Shown here piece by piece: positions 62,301 to 64,000 of a DNA stretch of 64,000 nt. A model generated the notes under the pieces. That model saw only the letters and a list, made by a program, of their open reading frames with translations, was not told the origin of the DNA and searched no databases. The stretch is from Hoeflea sp. (GTDB taxonomy: Bacteria > Pseudomonadota > Alphaproteobacteria > Rhizobiales > Rhizobiaceae): the NCBI RefSeq assembly GCF_002733955.1, contig NZ_NVXQ01000001.1, positions 124,001 to 188,000 on the forward strand, read 5' to 3'. Numbering within the stretch: position 1 is the stretch's first letter; each line of letters opens with the position of its first letter. Position numbers and translations under genes: made by a program.

Positions 62301-64000
62301 TATCGTCGGCATTCACAGCGCACCACACGAGAACCGTCGGCGCCGATAGCGTCGTGGCGATGCGCAAAGAGCCCGGTGCCTCGACAGGAAGCTCGGCGCC
62401 CGTCGCGGCGATCTCCTTGAAGGCGGATGCGGCTGAGATCGTTTCGGTCGCGACGATGGCGGTACAGATCTCGACGAGCAACGCGCCCCGATCGGCAAGC
62501 AATGCAGCGCGGCAGCGGCTCAGAAGCCGCGACGACAGCTCGGATCGCACGATCGCCATGAGCGCTTGGCGGCGCCAAGCATCATGGGCGCCTGGTCGCG
62601 AGAGGGCGCCAAGGAGGGCCGTCCAGTTCGAGCCATCCTGTCCCTGTTCGAGCGCGAAGCGACCGGCAAATTCGATACCACGCGCTACCCGCGGGGATGG
62701 AGGGACGGAAAGATCGACGCCGTCGAGCAACGTCAAATCTTCGTTGAGGCGCGCGCCGATCGCCCAGTCGCGCAACACGTCATGATAGAAGCTGAGACGG
62801 TCGCGCCTCGGTTCGGACAACGTCAGGCGACGCAGTAGATGAGCTCGTGCCGGTGTGTCGGTCGACCCCTCGACCAGGTCCTGTCCTGCCAGTGCCGCTT
62901 CTGCTAACTCGGCCAAGAGCCGTTGCGACGGGCGGACATCGTCTGGCTTTGCGCCGTCGGCACTCTTCCACCAACGGTCGGCGAGTGCCGCTTCAGTTTG
63001 AATGTCGGCCGAGCTCGGGACCTTGAGCAATTGGGCCAACCGATAGAGATTGCGCGCAATGCTCGCGGCCGGATGATCCCGCGACAGCAGAGCGCGCAGT
63101 TCCGGGGCTGCAGTGCTCAGGGCTGCAACCTCGTCGTCGTTCAGTTCGCCCACGACCACTTGGCAGGGCGTACCCAACTTCGCGAGTGCGTCTTCGGCGA
63201 CCCAGCCAGTGTCTTCGACGCCAACATCGGGCCGTTTGGACACGACTACGGAGAAGCCTGGGACCTCTGTAATCTCGCGCAGCAAGTCATTCACTGTGCG
63301 GCGGCGCTCGACGGACGTGAACATCTCGAGGCCGTCAATGAACAAGACCCCGCCACCTCCGGCCGCTAGGTCCCACAAGAAATTCTTGGCGGTCCCGGGC
63401 ATTTCGAGACGTTGCGCGAGCGCCGACCATCCCCCGTCGGGCGTGCCTACGGGATCAAGGACGATGACATGGCCCTCACGGCCTATCCGCTCAGCAAGAT
63501 GTCTCAAGACCCAGGACTTGCCCACGCCCGGTTTACCAGTGATCTCGATGAAGCGATGCCCGTCGCGCGCTTTCTCGAGATCGGCAAGCGCGCCGAGGCG
63601 GGGGAGATTGACGCCGCCGACAGTGGTCCCGATCTCCATGAGTGCGTGGCGCGACATCTCCGCCAGCTTGGCGCGGGCGAGCGAGAAATTCTGATCGCCG
63701 ACTAGGTGGAAGCCACGCGTCGTCAGCCTCTCAATGAGCGATTGGCGCGTGACCGAGCCACCGGCCTTACCCGTTTCGATGACGATTTCGATGAGATTGC
63801 TCCAAAGTGCCTCGGCACGTATCGCATCCTCCGGCGCGAGGACCTGACGGGCCAGTGTCAGAGCATGGGCCTTCGCCTCCGGTGCTGCAGACTCGAAATC
63901 GAACTCGAGGATCATGAACCTGCGGATAATGGCCCAGATGGCTTCGTCCTCGTCCGCCACTCCGTGAGCCACAAGATTGCTGCGGAACGATTTGGCGAAA
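59362..64000 (-). CDS. Very large STAND/NACHT-like P-loop ATPase, 5' end outside window
   Basis: More than 1536 residues; the frame is still open at 64000, so the GTG at 63972 is not necessarily the start. Walker A EITGKPGVGKSWVLRHLAER lies about 145 residues after 63972 and Walker B GGVLFIDGLEMF near 209, then FSVVVSKRPD (sensor-1-like). The remaining 1100 residues look helical, with no repeats named with confidence. Overall shape (effector or N-domain, NTPase, long C-terminal sensor) recalls STAND defence proteins such as Avs. The upstream residues FAKSFRSNLVAHGV suggest another domain lies beyond the edge. Defence role is inference. Confidence 0.7.
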   Translation of the reverse strand, partial: FAKSFRSNLVAHGVADEDEAIWAIIRRFMILEFDFESAAPEAKAHALTLARQVLAPEDAIRAEALWSNLIEIVIETGKAGGSVTRQSLIERLTTRGFHLVGDQNFSLARAKLAEMSRHALMEIGTTVGGVNLPRLGALADLEKARDGHRFIEITGKPGVGKSWVLRHLAERIGREGHVIVLDPVGTPDGGWSALAQRLEMPGTAKNFLWDLAAGGGGVLFIDGLEMFTSVERRRTVNDLLREITEVPGFSVVVSKRPDVGVEDTGWVAEDALAKLGTPCQVVVGELNDDEVAALSTAAPELRALLSRDHPAASIARNLYRLAQLLKVPSSADIQTEAALADRWWKSADGAKPDDVRPSQRLLAELAEAALAGQDLVEGSTDTPARAHLLRRLTLSEPRRDRLSFYHDVLRDWAIGARLNEDLTLLDGVDLSVPPSPRVARGIEFAGRFALEQGQDGSNWTALLGALSRPGAHDAWRRQALMAIVRSELSSRLLSRCRAALLADRGALLVEICTAIVATETISAASAFKEIAATGAELPVEAPGSLRIATTLSAPTVLVWCAVNADDIPIQAIAAIVRLAEIQFLTIMSVRELGRVTAKMLFGWLMQLDLRDTNITIPGAADAPRLERQSRTTLIEDLRTMALLMASHAPEDTKAYLTAIAKENDHYKVKAIRPFSKALASVAPNELAALITSSLIEQPRRGPSRRDTLNGAFGFADNDYMPVSPAQPPFLDLLDADPEIGLGLIRTLVDAAVAHRADGVKAGTDGFTIVFNGKPRFFPWVQTYYWSRSSQAQEYSASSGLMALEAWSQERLDRGEDVDAVLRDILGPEGSCAAYLLIGLDVLLSHWPTTRDALVPFVANPDLLANDRTRLTLESLGGAMMLQKEPKGRVMLADLAKRQSRSISLERLIPYYIGEDDSGQKVRSLLAEAVENAGSYSDEANFGDPAFMGSYALNMLDRTNWVEVEGGFAYRSPPVEAEHLERLEARRQAHERSSTIEVRIQLAISDPVKGSPDLAREAVEYAAGDLPDYSDTDYLKSRSTRLVSTAMLVARDGDDALLAEHEDWVRTVIAAALAEEVDHYGSNERLDFHRPAQGICALIHLWRRRQLVSDCNHLLRTVARQDHAAVIAITAARESIHEVNPQLIKAAVRIAFTSCRWRWHPHDEDESTREAYEKEKSGQDADAVAAEIAWLDGGPEPNWPDLPEETPSFSRQPRAILSPNGSRVELKRDDDSFRRSSREAVIRVDNQGLARWISLLRGEGDALPRWYEEIVDAYALWSARLNGHGYSADAELNQTPDAWNHQFYSLAASALMDATQGRFEFILQPILELPDRPFCDVAETLIHAADVRYFNEPNRPSDRAFALRQRLVTRTLALDRWSWDRRRGDLGIDIETGPTIGMLLMNLHSSFSGTKTYLVPAVFDRVDPLLETVRPMMRGGPTAFIALCTMNTLNVAPTARHLGFLLFAVETWLEVTNGDRAMWHELGIGRKIAEWFEATAAEDPSLYRQVHPSRSRIDAILGRLVSLGVSEAHDLELRIQAETKTGTPPR

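Noticed and set aside
1-64000. tRNA gene or att site marking an integration point
   Set aside because: No tRNA-like cloverleaf or long direct repeat flanking the recombinase module was recognised by eye; a tRNA search would be needed to settle it.

Overview
The window looks like accessory DNA from an alphaproteobacterium, most likely Rhizobiales-like. Base composition is mostly GC-rich, and the gene repertoire fits: RsaA-type surface proteins, a DUF3489/DUF2924/serine-recombinase module, IS6, IS407-like, IS481 and IS21 elements, and EhuBCD-type amino-acid transport. The assignment rests on gene content only. No rRNA or tRNA gene and no CRISPR array was recognised.

Layout. 1-6150: a mobile-element-like operon with a frameshifted DUF3102-like gene, a PD-(D/E)XK nuclease-like protein, two small coupled proteins, and an FtsH-like machine split into an AAA ATPase and an M41 peptidase; the peptidase frame is broken exactly at a perfect palindrome. 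6450-10700: a defence-like locus on the minus strand with a zinc-hook RloC-like ATPase, a leftover HsdS C-terminus and a metallo-beta-lactamase-fold hydrolase. 10955-12176: an IS3-family element that abuts and terminates a Tat-exported amidohydrolase. 13500-20200: a two-component system and three regulator/enzyme units (HxlR/NmrA-like, cupin, TetR/GST). 20660-30120: a catabolic cluster combining a molybdopterin (BisC-like) reductase, a diaminopropionate ammonia-lyase-like PLP enzyme, an M20 amidohydrolase, an Lrp regulator, a complete polar amino-acid ABC importer and a EutA-like protein. I infer that the cluster imports and breaks down an N-acylated or beta-substituted amino acid, possibly a sulfoxide.

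30770-37580 is built of insertion sequences and scars around an alpha/beta hydrolase and an RsaA-like S-layer protein. 37020-40440 holds a truncated UvrD-like helicase, two PD-(D/E)XK-like proteins and AbiH, which looks like a phage-defence mini-island. 40820-46640 is a DUF3489 / DUF2924 / serine recombinase / ParB-methyltransferase / DUF5681 module; its recombinase carries one in-frame amber codon, and a 21-bp tandem repeat lies between recombinase and methyltransferase.

46740-52290 contains two more proteins with the RsaA-type anchor domain. One is a 783-residue putative surface metalloprotease with RTX repeats and a VWA domain; the other lost its N-terminus to an IS630 insertion. An AT-rich secreted-protein gene follows. 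52290-55740 is a nest of IS fragments (IS630, IS5, IS407-like, IS21, IS6) with a perfect 25-bp hairpin. 55878-58934 encodes a 1018-residue exported peptidoglycan-binding-like protein. The window ends inside a very large STAND/NACHT-like ATPase gene.

The three anti-phage-like loci, the surface proteins and the dense IS scars suggest a genomic island or plasmid segment assembled by repeated insertion and deletion.
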